Shown piece by piece: positions 7,717-14,423 of a stretch of 32,905 nt of DNA. Position 1 is the stretch's first letter. Each line of letters starts with the position of its first letter. The stretch comes from an uncultured Eubacterium sp. (GTDB taxonomy: Bacteria > Bacillota > Clostridia > Lachnospirales > Lachnospiraceae): NCBI GenBank assembly GCA_910583555.1, contig CAJTXO010000002.1, positions 1 to 32,905 on the forward strand, written 5' to 3'. The translations under genes were made by a program, and so were the position numbers. The notes beneath the pieces were generated by a model. That model made no database searches. It saw only the letters and a list, made by a program, of their open reading frames with translations, and was not told the origin of the DNA.

Positions 7717-8685
7717 TTGGATCGATTTGATGTAGTCGCGCTGGGAGAACTGCTGGTGGACTTTACGGAACATGGGGTGAGCACCCGGAACAATCCGGTA
7801 TTTGAGGCAAATCCGGGCGGCGCGCCCTGCAACGTTCTGGCCATGCTGCAAAAGCTTGGCGCGAAAACCGCATTTATCGGAAAAGTGGGGAACGATTCTT
7901 TTGGGAAGCAGCTGCGGGAAGTGGTGGCAGCGCAGGGCATTGATACGCGGAATCTGATGACCGATGACAAAGTGCCGACGACGCTGGCTTTCGTACAGAC
8001 GGCGCCGGATGGGGAACGGGATTTTTCTTTTTACCGGAATCCGGGGGCAGATCTGATGTTGACAGAATCGGATGTGGATCGTTCCCTATTGCAGCATACC
8101 CGGCTGTTTCATTTCGGAAGCCTGTCGATGACCGCGCAGGGGGCGGAGGCGGCAACGAAACTGGCGGTCGAGACAGCGAAGAGCGCCGGAGCGTTGATTT
8201 CTTTTGATCCCAATCTGCGTCCGCCCCTTTGGGAAAGTCTGGATGTGGCAAGAGAGAAGATCGCGTACGGGATCAGCCAGTGCCACATTTTAAAAATTTC
8301 GGATGAGGAAATTTCATTTTTTACCGGAAGTGAGGATGTGGATGAGGGCGTTTCCGTGATCCGGGAACAGTACCATACGATGCTCGTGTTTGCCACAATG
8401 GGGAAAAAGGGGAGCCGGGTGTATTATGATGGGAGCCGGGTGGAGTGCGGGCCGTTTTTGAATGAACGTACGATAGAGACAACGGGCGCCGGGGATACGT
8501 TTATGGCTTGTGTGCTGCACGGGGTTTTGGAACACGGGCTGGATCATCTGGATGAAAAGAAATTGTACGCGATGCTGGAGTTTGCCAATGCGGCTTCTTC
8601 GATCATCACAACGAGAAAAGGCGCGCTGAAAGTTATGCCGGAGGAGCGCGAGGTATGGGATTTTATCCGGGAAAGGAAGGGATGA
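7717..8685 (+). CDS. Fructokinase, PfkB/ribokinase family
   Basis: The 322-residue sugar kinase shows the PfkB N-terminal signature (GELLVDF, NPGGAPCNVLAML), the substrate and lid regions, DPNLRPPLW and the C-terminal signature ETTGAGDTFMAC with catalytic base Asp260. It phosphorylates a free hexose; next to GH32 this is most probably fructose to fructose-6-phosphate. The start is a TTG at 7717 with a GAGGG-type site about seven bases upstream; no in-frame ATG gives a complete N-terminal beta-strand. The rare start codon, together with the 44-base hairpin just upstream, suggests its output is set lower than that of the upstream genes (inference). Confidence 0.92.
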   Translation: MDRFDVVALGELLVDFTEHGVSTRNNPVFEANPGGAPCNVLAMLQKLGAKTAFIGKVGNDSFGKQLREVVAAQGIDTRNLMTDDKVPTTLAFVQTAPDGERDFSFYRNPGADLMLTESDVDRSLLQHTRLFHFGSLSMTAQGAEAATKLAVETAKSAGALISFDPNLRPPLWESLDVAREKIAYGISQCHILKISDEEISFFTGSEDVDEGVSVIREQYHTMLVFATMGKKGSRVYYDGSRVECGPFLNERTIETTGAGDTFMACVLHGVLEHGLDHLDEKKLYAMLEFANAASSIITTRKGALKVMPEEREVWDFIRERKG

Positions 8686-8688
8686 GAA

Positions 8689-8922
8689 ATGGAGAAAGTG
8701 AATGTGTTTTTAGGAAGTATCGAGCGGGTAAAGGATTTTGTATCCCATGTGACGCCGTTTGATGCGGATATGGATCTCGTCTGCGGCCGGTATGTGGTGG
8801 ACGCCAAATCAATTTTGGGAATCTTTAGTATGGATCTGTCAAAGCCATTAGAGCTGCAGATCCATGCGGAGAGGGAAGAGGCGGAGAAGATTTTGGCATC
8901 GCTGGAGCCGTATACAAAATAA
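8689..8922 (+). CDS. HPr-like (Crh-like) regulatory protein lacking the catalytic histidine
   Basis: This 77-residue protein aligns with HPr through FDADMDLVCGRYVVDAKSILGIFSMDL and the last helix EEAEKILASLEPY. The regulatory serine region (AKSILG, Ser41, equivalent to HPr Ser46) is kept. Where HPr has the phosphorylatable His15 and Arg17 of the HARP motif, this protein has Ser10 and Glu12 (GSIERVKDF). It therefore cannot carry PTS phosphate but could still be a substrate of HPr kinase and a CcpA cofactor, as Bacillus Crh is. It lies three bases after the fructokinase stop and is the last gene of the operon before a terminator. Being tied to an ABC-type sugar operon is unusual. The family is clear; the function is inference. 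Confidence 0.8.
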   Translation: MEKVNVFLGSIERVKDFVSHVTPFDADMDLVCGRYVVDAKSILGIFSMDLSKPLELQIHAEREEAEKILASLEPYTK

Positions 8923-8933
8923 GCATGGTCAGA

Positions 8934-8988
8934 ATATCTCCTGAAACTCTGTGCTTTATAGTACAGGAGCTTCAGGGGAATATTTTTG
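8934..8988 (+). terminator. Terminator of the sucrose/FOS operon
   Basis: A long imperfect stem pairs ATATCTCCTGAAACTCTGT (8934-8952) with ACAGGAGCTTCAGGGGAATAT (8963-8983) and runs into TTTTT. It lies 12 bases after the HPr-like gene and in front of the convergent small HTH gene. Confidence 0.75.
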
Positions 8989-8996
8989 ATGATTTT

Positions 8997-9269
8997 TTAC
9001 AGGCTTCTAAGTAAATAAATGATGTACTCCACCTCGGCGGAATACCCGCCCGGCTTTCCCAGCAGAAAATCTGCCCCGACGCCCAGCATCCCCGCTATTT
9101 TTTCAATTTCATCGGTACGGATATCCATGAGGTTTTCCATACGGATGTCCTGCCCGTTTCGGAGCGGGATCTCCCCGGCGATCCGTTCCGGAGAAATCCC
9201 GCGAATCTGACATAAATACAAGATCCGGTTACACAAAGCAGTGAGAAACTGCTCATTCTGCTCAGTCAT
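8997..9269 (-). CDS. Small divergent XRE/Cro-like HTH protein
   Basis: This 90-residue protein looks like a shortened Cro/C1-type HTH. ILYLCQIRGISPERIAGEI would be helices 1-2, MENLMDIRTDEIEKIAGMLGVGADFLLG the recognition to terminal helices. The ending LGVGADFLLG matches the last part of XRE domains. The middle (PLRNGQDIRMEN) is longer and more divergent than usual, so DNA binding is uncertain. A GGAGG site (complement of about 9279-9284) precedes the ATG. It lies 75 bases downstream of the sulfotransferase-family gene on the same strand and may be co-transcribed with it. Confidence 0.65.
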   Translation of the reverse strand: MTEQNEQFLTALCNRILYLCQIRGISPERIAGEIPLRNGQDIRMENLMDIRTDEIEKIAGMLGVGADFLLGKPGGYSAEVEYIIYLLRSL

Positions 9270-9344
9270 TCTATTCCTCCATACGATTAAAATTTACTTC
9301 AGTATAGAAAAACTTTGTTGCAATTCTTCGTCAGATTTCGCTTT

Positions 9345-11312
9345 TTAACAAATAAACCATTTTCCGGTGGCGATGTATTCCCCCTCATACTGTAAGTGGA
9401 TCTCATACCTGCCGGCGGGTAATCCGTCCACGGGAACTGACACCGCATATACCATCTTAGCAAATTTCTCTCCTACCTGGTACGTATTCGTAAAATCTTT
9501 TTCCCATACCATATCCTGATCTACCAGAAATACTTTGTCTATTTTATGATCCTTTGCCTGTACCAGGATCAGATCGTCTGTCACGGAGATCCGGAACTTT
9601 TGGGAGGAGCGCTGCTTCCACTCGATGGTTCCTTCGTGTTCCGACCGGACGGGCGGCGTCAGCTTACCTTTGTGCAGATCCAGCGGCCGGCTTCGCTTTT
9701 TGTCTGTGATATAGTCTGTCAGACGGATCGGAACGGCCCGGAAGAACCCTTCTGTTATGGAATATTTGCTCAGCAGCTTCCCGGTTTCGACATTCCATTC
9801 ACTGATGTAGGCATGATCATGCAGATCGGAAGAATTCGCGGATCCCGCCATAGTAAAAAGACTGTTCTGGCTGCGGTCGAAATAGACATTTGACCTCGTA
9901 GGCGACAGTTCACAGGGGATGGCAAAGACGGTTCGGATTTTCTTTTCCTTCTCATCGATCTGGTAGAGACACCCGTAGGATTGCTGCCTGCCGTCATAAT
10001 ACCGGCTCTTTCGCTTTGTGATACAGTGATTATCAAACAGCAGTATCGACATCGTCCCTTTTTGACGATCCATGTGCAGGATTTCTACGGCATGCTGTTG
10101 GAAAAAATAGTGAAATTCTTCTCCGGCCGGCGCCAGCATTTTACTCTCCAGTTTCGTGCCCTCATACAGATCCGGGGGCGCGGCCACCCACAGCAGTTCG
10201 TTGGCGGAAAGATCCAGTTTGGCGATGGTGTGGAGGTTCCGCAGGGAGATCAGGACATGATCCCTGTCACAACAATACACGGCGTTCAGATGTGCCCAGT
10301 CCTTTCGTTTCAGGTATTTCCGGGGAAACAGCGGCCCCAGATCCCATTTTTCCACAATCTCTCCGTTCGCCGTATCATAACAGAGGATCGCATCTTCCAA
10401 TCGGGAGCGAAGGGAACTGGCGGCCGCCAGAATTTCCCGACCCTGACCGGACCCGGCTTTCGGGCGGGGCGTCAGACAGTGGTGGATGCCTCCGCTCACA
10501 TGAAAGACTTCGTGCACGCGCCCGGCAAAATCCATTTCATACATGACATTGGAATGGGGATTAATATACGTAGGGGAATTTAATTTCCGATCGGGAAACA
10601 TAAAGTGTCCGCCTTCATATAAATAGATGCCATATTGTCTGGGGAGGGTCGCCAGATACCACCGGATCATACCGTCGCTGTCAAACGCGTAAGTATAGCC
10701 TTTGAGTCCGCCGGTGACAAGGATCAGTTCGTCGTTCCGGTTTTTCATTTTCTCACAGGGGCAGATGACATTCTGTAATTTTTCCGGTAATGGCCTGGTT
10801 ACGATCGTCAGGTTACGCTTCGCGACCGGTTTCATTTTCACGGAAAACAGCGTTACCTCAATGATGTTTTTTTCCGCGGCGTACAGTCCCAGTACCGGGA
10901 TCATATGCTGTCGGGTAAATGCCTTCGTACAATAGGAAATACTTTTTTCCGCTGTCTTTCCCCGCACGCTATACTGGACGAGGCATTTTTCATCGGTTTC
11001 AAAGATGAGCATGCTGCTGAGCGGCACTTTACCGTAAGGATTCTGGATGATCAGCATATGATCAAACGTAAAATGGAATTTTTGTAAAAGCCACTCCATC
11101 GCTTTTTCCTGTTTCCAGCTGTCCAAAGATGGGTTTTTCTCCCTTGGCGCATTCGTTTTTTTGACCACATCATCCATGCCGGCGTCAATGTAGGAGTGAA
11201 ATTTCTTTATCCGGGCCCCGTTCCGGCATATATCCCGTTTCCATTTCCTTTTTACGGCAATTTTGATGGTGTCCGGCGCGATGGATAAAAAGCGAAAAAT
11301 AGAATGGCTCAT
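9345..11312 (-). CDS. Arylsulfate sulfotransferase (ASST) family protein
   Basis: The 655-residue protein has an N-terminal region (about 1-170) and a beta-propeller typical of ASST enzymes, which move sulfate from one phenol to another without PAPS. The residues matching the active site of E. coli AssT appear in the right order: His277/278 in GGIHHC, His341 in DWAHLNAV, Arg358 in LISLRNL and His407 (the probable sulfohistidine) in FFQQHAVEI. There is no clear signal peptide; the first 20 residues are only mildly hydrophobic, so a cytoplasmic site or non-classical export should be considered. A strong GGAGGA site precedes the ATG. The basic and aromatic N-terminus (1-60) is longer than in the E. 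coli enzyme. Family confidence is good; acceptor and donor are unknown. Confidence 0.8.
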   Translation of the reverse strand: MSHSIFRFLSIAPDTIKIAVKRKWKRDICRNGARIKKFHSYIDAGMDDVVKKTNAPREKNPSLDSWKQEKAMEWLLQKFHFTFDHMLIIQNPYGKVPLSSMLIFETDEKCLVQYSVRGKTAEKSISYCTKAFTRQHMIPVLGLYAAEKNIIEVTLFSVKMKPVAKRNLTIVTRPLPEKLQNVICPCEKMKNRNDELILVTGGLKGYTYAFDSDGMIRWYLATLPRQYGIYLYEGGHFMFPDRKLNSPTYINPHSNVMYEMDFAGRVHEVFHVSGGIHHCLTPRPKAGSGQGREILAAASSLRSRLEDAILCYDTANGEIVEKWDLGPLFPRKYLKRKDWAHLNAVYCCDRDHVLISLRNLHTIAKLDLSANELLWVAAPPDLYEGTKLESKMLAPAGEEFHYFFQQHAVEILHMDRQKGTMSILLFDNHCITKRKSRYYDGRQQSYGCLYQIDEKEKKIRTVFAIPCELSPTRSNVYFDRSQNSLFTMAGSANSSDLHDHAYISEWNVETGKLLSKYSITEGFFRAVPIRLTDYITDKKRSRPLDLHKGKLTPPVRSEHEGTIEWKQRSSQKFRISVTDDLILVQAKDHKIDKVFLVDQDMVWEKDFTNTYQVGEKFAKMVYAVSVPVDGLPAGRYEIHLQYEGEYIATGKWFIC

Positions 11313-11335
11313 ATGGTTCCTCCTGTGTGTTGGTT

Positions 11336-11371
11336 ATCTTTATATAGATTATATATTATCATTATAAAGAT
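11336..11371. promoter_or_regulatory. Inverted repeat in the divergent ASST/XRE control region
   Basis: ATCTTTATA (11336-11344) and TATAAAGAT (11363-11371) are perfect 9-bp inverted halves 18 bases apart. They sit in the AT-rich leader of the ASST gene, facing the divergent XRE gene. This could be an operator; a TATAAT-like -10 on the minus strand (complement of 11361-11366) overlaps the right half. Confidence 0.4.
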
Positions 11372-11450
11372 TGTTTCATTTTTTTGTGGCACTTTTGTGG
11401 CAGAAAAAAGTTCTTTTTAGAGATATGTTGTCATCTATATAAATATAATC

Positions 11451-11479
11451 TTGCCCGACTGAATTTGTTATACTATGAT
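11451..11479 (+). promoter_or_regulatory. Promoter of the 103-residue XRE regulator
   Basis: TTGCCC (11451-11456) and TATGAT (11474-11479) are 17 bases apart. The predicted start lies only a few bases before the AAGGAG ribosome binding site, so the leader is very short. Confidence 0.5.
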
Positions 11480-11502
11480 AGATGTAAGAAAGGAGTTAGA
11501 TC

Positions 11503-11814
11503 ATGACGGTAGGTGAAAAAATAACGTATTTTAGAAATATGAAACATTATTCGGTGAATAAGCTGGCCAATCTGGCCGGGATTTCGCAAAGCTATCTGCG
11601 GGATATAGAACTTTTGAATAGAAATCCTACGATTGAGATCCTTACTTATATTTGTGATGCGCTTGAAATATCACTGGAAACTTTTTTTTCAGAAACAGAG
11701 ACTCCGGATCCTTTTGACGATGCGCTATATCAAAAGATTTCCTTGCTGACGCCCAGTCAAAAAGCGTCTTTAACAAATTTTCTCGATACGATGATCAATC
11801 AGGAAAAGAGATAG
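11503..11814 (+). CDS. XRE-family HTH transcriptional regulator
   Basis: The 103-residue protein has a canonical Cro/C1 HTH at residues 3-60: GEKITYFRNMKHYSVNKLANLAGISQSYLRDIELLNRNPTIE is followed by the fourth helix ILTYICDALEISLETFF. A short C-terminal tail (about 68-103) may serve dimerisation. It resembles the SinR/anti-toxin-size class of regulators. AAGGAG lies eight bases before ATG 11503. It is divergent from the ASST-family gene with about 190 bases between them and is a candidate regulator of that gene and itself (inference). Confidence 0.85.
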   Translation: MTVGEKITYFRNMKHYSVNKLANLAGISQSYLRDIELLNRNPTIEILTYICDALEISLETFFSETETPDPFDDALYQKISLLTPSQKASLTNFLDTMINQEKR

Positions 11815-11844
11815 GGACAGTAAATCGCGCAGATGGATCCAGAT

Positions 11845-11886
11845 AAAAAAACCTGCCGCCATTTTTAAGCGGCAGGTTTTTTTATC
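11845..11886. terminator. Bidirectional terminator
   Basis: ACCTGCCGC (11851-11859) pairs with GCGGCAGGT (11869-11877). A runs flank the left arm and T runs the right arm, so it can serve both the plus-strand XRE gene and the convergent minus-strand lipoprotein gene. Confidence 0.88.
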
Positions 11887-11914
11887 AAATTTTTATCAAA
11901 GGACAACGTCCGCC

Positions 11915-12529
11915 TTATTTCAGCGTATAAGATGCGCTCTGTCCCTGAGACTTAAACGTCAGTTTGAGTTCTTTTTTTGCCTTTGCCACTTCTTTTGGCA
12001 CTTCGAAAGCGATGACTCCCTTCTCGGTCGTGAGCGGCTGGATCTTTTTCGCGGTCATATCCTTGTCATAGGCGAGCAGGGACGACGGTTTGTACTCGTA
12101 GCCGTCTTTGTAAAACAGCGTCGCACTCGTCATTTTGTCTTCATATCCGACGCGTGGAAGGAAATCTGCGACTTGTTTCCCCTCGTTGCGGACGGAAAGA
12201 TTTACGACGATAAAGGTGTTTCCTTTTCCCGGTTTGAAATACTGATATTTGCCGTTTTGAATTTTCTTTTCAACAGAAGCTTTTTTTACTGTGATCGTCC
12301 AATCGGCGAGCGGCATTTTGTCCCCCAGAGCGATAAGAGTTTCCTCGGGCGCTGCTGTGCTTTCCTCCGGCGCGGCAGTTGCGGCAGCGGAAGCAGAATC
12401 GTCCTGAGAAGACTGTGAGTCTGAGGACTGGGTTGTTGTCTGCGGTGTACCTGTTGATGGTTCAGTAGCTGAACAGCCTGCCAGAACGAGCGCGCAGCAG
12501 GTTGTAAGTAGTAATGCTGTTTTTTTCAT
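11915..12529 (-). CDS. DUF4352-type lipoprotein
   Basis: The 204-residue protein begins MKKTALLLTTCCALVLAGCS, a lipoprotein signal with lipobox LAGC. A Ser/Thr/Ala/Gln/Glu-rich linker (about 20-64) leads to an immunoglobulin-like domain with GNTFIVVNLSVRNEGKQVADFLP and KKIQPLTTEKGVIAFEVPKE. This pattern matches DUF4352 (telokin-like) proteins, extracellular beta-sandwich domains of unknown role in Firmicutes. GGAGG precedes the ATG. A stem of AAGGGG and CCCCTT around a seven- or eight-base loop (near 12561-12582) lies in its 5' leader. The gene ends at the bidirectional terminator. Confidence 0.82.
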   Translation of the reverse strand: MKKTALLLTTCCALVLAGCSATEPSTGTPQTTTQSSDSQSSQDDSASAAATAAPEESTAAPEETLIALGDKMPLADWTITVKKASVEKKIQNGKYQYFKPGKGNTFIVVNLSVRNEGKQVADFLPRVGYEDKMTSATLFYKDGYEYKPSSLLAYDKDMTAKKIQPLTTEKGVIAFEVPKEVAKAKKELKLTFKSQGQSASYTLK

Positions 12530-12588
12530 GATTATCCTCCATTTCGTAGCATCATATATCCAAGGGGTTTTTTTGCCCCTTAGGCAAC

Positions 12589-12619
12589 AAAAAAGTACGT
12601 CGTTCCAACGTACTTTTTC
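12589..12619 (-). terminator. Terminator of the tRNA-Pro gene
   Basis: Read on the minus strand just after the tRNA, AAAAAGTACGT, loop, ACGTACTTTTTT forms a strong stem ending in a T run. It starts three bases after the tRNA 3' end. Confidence 0.85.
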
Positions 12620-12620
12620 A

Positions 12621-12695
12621 TCGGGGTAACAGGATTCGAACCTGCGGCCTCATCGTCCCGAACGATGCGCTCTAGCCAAACTGAGCCATACCCCG
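12621..12695 (-). tRNA. tRNA-Pro (anticodon CGG)
   Basis: The 75-base gene folds into a full cloverleaf. The acceptor stem is CGGGGTA with TACCCCG, the D arm GCTC/GAGC, the anticodon arm CATCG-TTCGGGA-CGATG (anticodon CGG), and the T arm GCAGG-TTCGAAT-CCTGT (last pairs G-T tolerant). The discriminator is A and CCA is not encoded. The CGGGG acceptor start is typical of bacterial tRNA-Pro. It has its own promoter and terminator, so it is a single-gene unit. Confidence 0.96.
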
Positions 12696-12714
12696 TTTTT
12701 CCTCTCGATTACTA

Positions 12715-12743
12715 ATAATAGCACAATTGGACAAAGAAATCAA
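12715..12743 (-). promoter_or_regulatory. Promoter of tRNA-Pro
   Basis: On the minus strand TTGATT (complement of 12738-12743) is 17 bases from TATTAT (complement of 12715-12720). The start would fall just before the mature tRNA. Confidence 0.7.
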
Positions 12744-12791
12744 GTAAAAAATAAAAAAGTTTTTTGTCATGTTTTCTGGCGAATGTTTTAC

Positions 12792-12911
12792 CTACATCTC
12801 CCCGTCTTCTTTCAGAGAGTCTTTCACCCCGGCGATCACTGCCGTAACAGCGGCAACGACGACGATCACTGCGATGATCACGACCGCGCCCGCTCCTGCG
12901 ATAATACCCAT
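12792..12911 (-). CDS. 39-residue single-pass membrane protein (small ORF)
   Basis: On the minus strand ATG (complement of 12909-12911) opens a 39-codon frame ending in TAG. The product begins MGIIAGAGAVVIIAVIVVVA, one long hydrophobic helix of about 25 residues, followed by a short charged tail (KDSLKEDGEM). An AGGTG site lies six bases before the ATG. A well-formed promoter (TTGAAT, 17 bases, TATACT) sits 55-90 bases upstream, immediately after the end of the lipase-like gene. Coding potential rests on the promoter, the binding site and the clean TM pattern; there is no recognised family. Possible roles are regulation of a membrane complex or a type I toxin-like peptide, but no antitoxin RNA is evident. 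Confidence 0.65.
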   Translation of the reverse strand: MGIIAGAGAVVIIAVIVVVAAVTAVIAGVKDSLKEDGEM

Positions 12912-12972
12912 ATGCTGCACCTGCTTTCTTTCAAATCAATAGATTTTTGTGCTCGCGCACCATCTGAATACC

Positions 12973-13001
12973 AGTATACAACATTCTAACTGAAAATTCA
13001 A
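12973..13001 (-). promoter_or_regulatory. Promoter of the 39-residue membrane protein
   Basis: On the minus strand TTGAAT (complement of 12996-13001) and TATACT (complement of 12973-12978) are exactly 17 bases apart. The -35 begins two bases after the stop codon of the upstream hydrolase gene, so the small gene has its own transcription. Confidence 0.7.
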
Positions 13002-13002
13002 C

Positions 13003-14340
13003 TCAAAATCCTTTTTCTTTTAGTTCGTGTACGAGCTGCACGTAAAACTCCCGCACGTCGAAACTGTCGAAATTTTCCCGGTTCAGGTCGATCATGTCGC
13101 CGTGGGATACGCCGCGACTGCCGCCCGGGTTGATAAATTCGTAGCGTTCTCCCCAGGAAAATGATTTTTCGCCGACGAGGCCGTCGTTATAGCCGTCAAA
13201 AAAGCGGATGGGGGCGCATGTCATGTTGAGCGGGAAGCGGCCGCCGGACGGGACGCTCAGACGGGAACCGGTGCTTTGGTAATAGACGTGCGGACTGTCT
13301 GCCAGCTGCTCGTTGAATTTCGCGCACTGTTCAGCTGTCAGCGAACTGACGGCGGCGAGAAAGTCCGCGTCCTCTTCTCCGATTTTCCGGAGTGTGGCGT
13401 TGTAGGCGGCGGCAATTTTGTTCTTTTGGCTTTCCGGTATTTTTTTTAACAGGAAATCGGCAAACTCGCACCCGCGGTGGGGCGTGTTGATCGTCGTCAG
13501 CGATGCCACGTAGGCATCGGTTCCGAGTGCCGAGAGGGCGTAACGGCAGTCGAGGCCCCCTTTCGAATGGGCGATGATATTTACTTTTTCGCAATTGGTC
13601 TCGGAGACGATCTGGCGGATGCGCGCGTCCAGTTCTCTGGCGCTGTCCTCTACGGAGGCGGCTGACGGGTGGTTCCCGTAATAGATGGCGGCACCGTTTG
13701 CCTCTAGTTCCTTCGGGATGCGTCCCCAGTAATTAAAATAGTCCGAGTCGCGGAAAAATACGCCGTGAACGAGCAGGAGTGGATATTTGGTGTGGCAGAT
13801 CTGCTCCTCTTTCCGGTCTTCGTTTTGCAGGATCTTTTCATTTTCACAGACCACTTCCTTTCTGACAATGCGGATCATTTTTGAGAGCACGATCAGGTTG
13901 GCAACCGGCACAAAACCGCATAATGCGCCGATCAAGCGCCATTTGACGCCGAGCTGTGAAGAGGATAGATAGATGCGTATCATGCCGTTCCAGAAAACGA
14001 TTGCTTCTATTATAATGACAAACAGTGTATTCAGGAGCCACAGCCAGGGATCGGCCGCAAGGGAGCTGGCGCCAGAGAGGCATCCGGTCCAGCCGAGCAC
14101 GGAATATACGAACGAGAACGCCGTGGAAAGCAAAAACAAGATCAAAAGTTCGCAGCCGTCGGCGTTGTTTCGCAGCTTTTTTGTGCGGAGCCGCCGGCTG
14201 GATACGCAGGGGTGGAAATTGATGACCGCGAACAGGGGAACGCACAGAAATATGAAAACAGCGGGGCGTACGCCGAGGGAGTAAAAATTTGCGGTCAGGG
14301 AAATGATGAGTGATGACAGGAGGCGGATCAGATAAATCAT
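13003..14340 (-). CDS. Membrane-anchored alpha/beta hydrolase (triacylglycerol lipase-like)
   Basis: The 445-residue protein has four or so membrane helices in residues 1-155, then a complete alpha/beta-hydrolase domain. PLLLVHGVFF supplies the oxyanion region, IIAHSKGGLDCRYAL the nucleophile elbow (Ser259; the HSKGG form is common in secreted lipases), FFDGYNDGLVG the acid (Asp386) and GVSHGDMIDL the base (His413). This resembles the class of bacterial lipases and esterases that act on triglycerides or membrane lipids. Joining it to a polytopic N-terminal membrane domain is less common; the catalytic domain may face either side. An AAGGAAG site precedes the ATG. It is divergent from the M15 peptidase operon. 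Confidence 0.82.
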   Translation of the reverse strand: MIYLIRLLSSLIISLTANFYSLGVRPAVFIFLCVPLFAVINFHPCVSSRRLRTKKLRNNADGCELLILFLLSTAFSFVYSVLGWTGCLSGASSLAADPWLWLLNTLFVIIIEAIVFWNGMIRIYLSSSQLGVKWRLIGALCGFVPVANLIVLSKMIRIVRKEVVCENEKILQNEDRKEEQICHTKYPLLLVHGVFFRDSDYFNYWGRIPKELEANGAAIYYGNHPSAASVEDSARELDARIRQIVSETNCEKVNIIAHSKGGLDCRYALSALGTDAYVASLTTINTPHRGCEFADFLLKKIPESQKNKIAAAYNATLRKIGEEDADFLAAVSSLTAEQCAKFNEQLADSPHVYYQSTGSRLSVPSGGRFPLNMTCAPIRFFDGYNDGLVGEKSFSWGERYEFINPGGSRGVSHGDMIDLNRENFDSFDVREFYVQLVHELKEKGF

Positions 14341-14365
14341 AGCGGTTTCTTCCTTTTCTTTTTGC

Positions 14366-14394
14366 TTGTGTTATAATTTGGTTTGGTGTACAAT
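14366..14394 (+). promoter_or_regulatory. Predicted promoter of the M15-CobW-CapA operon
   Basis: TTGTGT (14366-14371) and TACAAT (14389-14394) are 17 bases apart, about 30 bases before the first start codon. A TATAAT at 14372-14377 is an alternative -10. No sequence resembling a Zur or other metal-regulator box was noticed nearby. Confidence 0.5.
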
Positions 14395-14423
14395 ATAAAT
14401 CGACAGAATCAAGGGAAAGGTTA

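Noticed and set aside
12783..12989. 68-codon plus-strand frame opposite the small membrane protein
   Set aside because: It is rich in His/Cys/Asp without domain or binding site, and the opposite strand has a better small gene with promoter.
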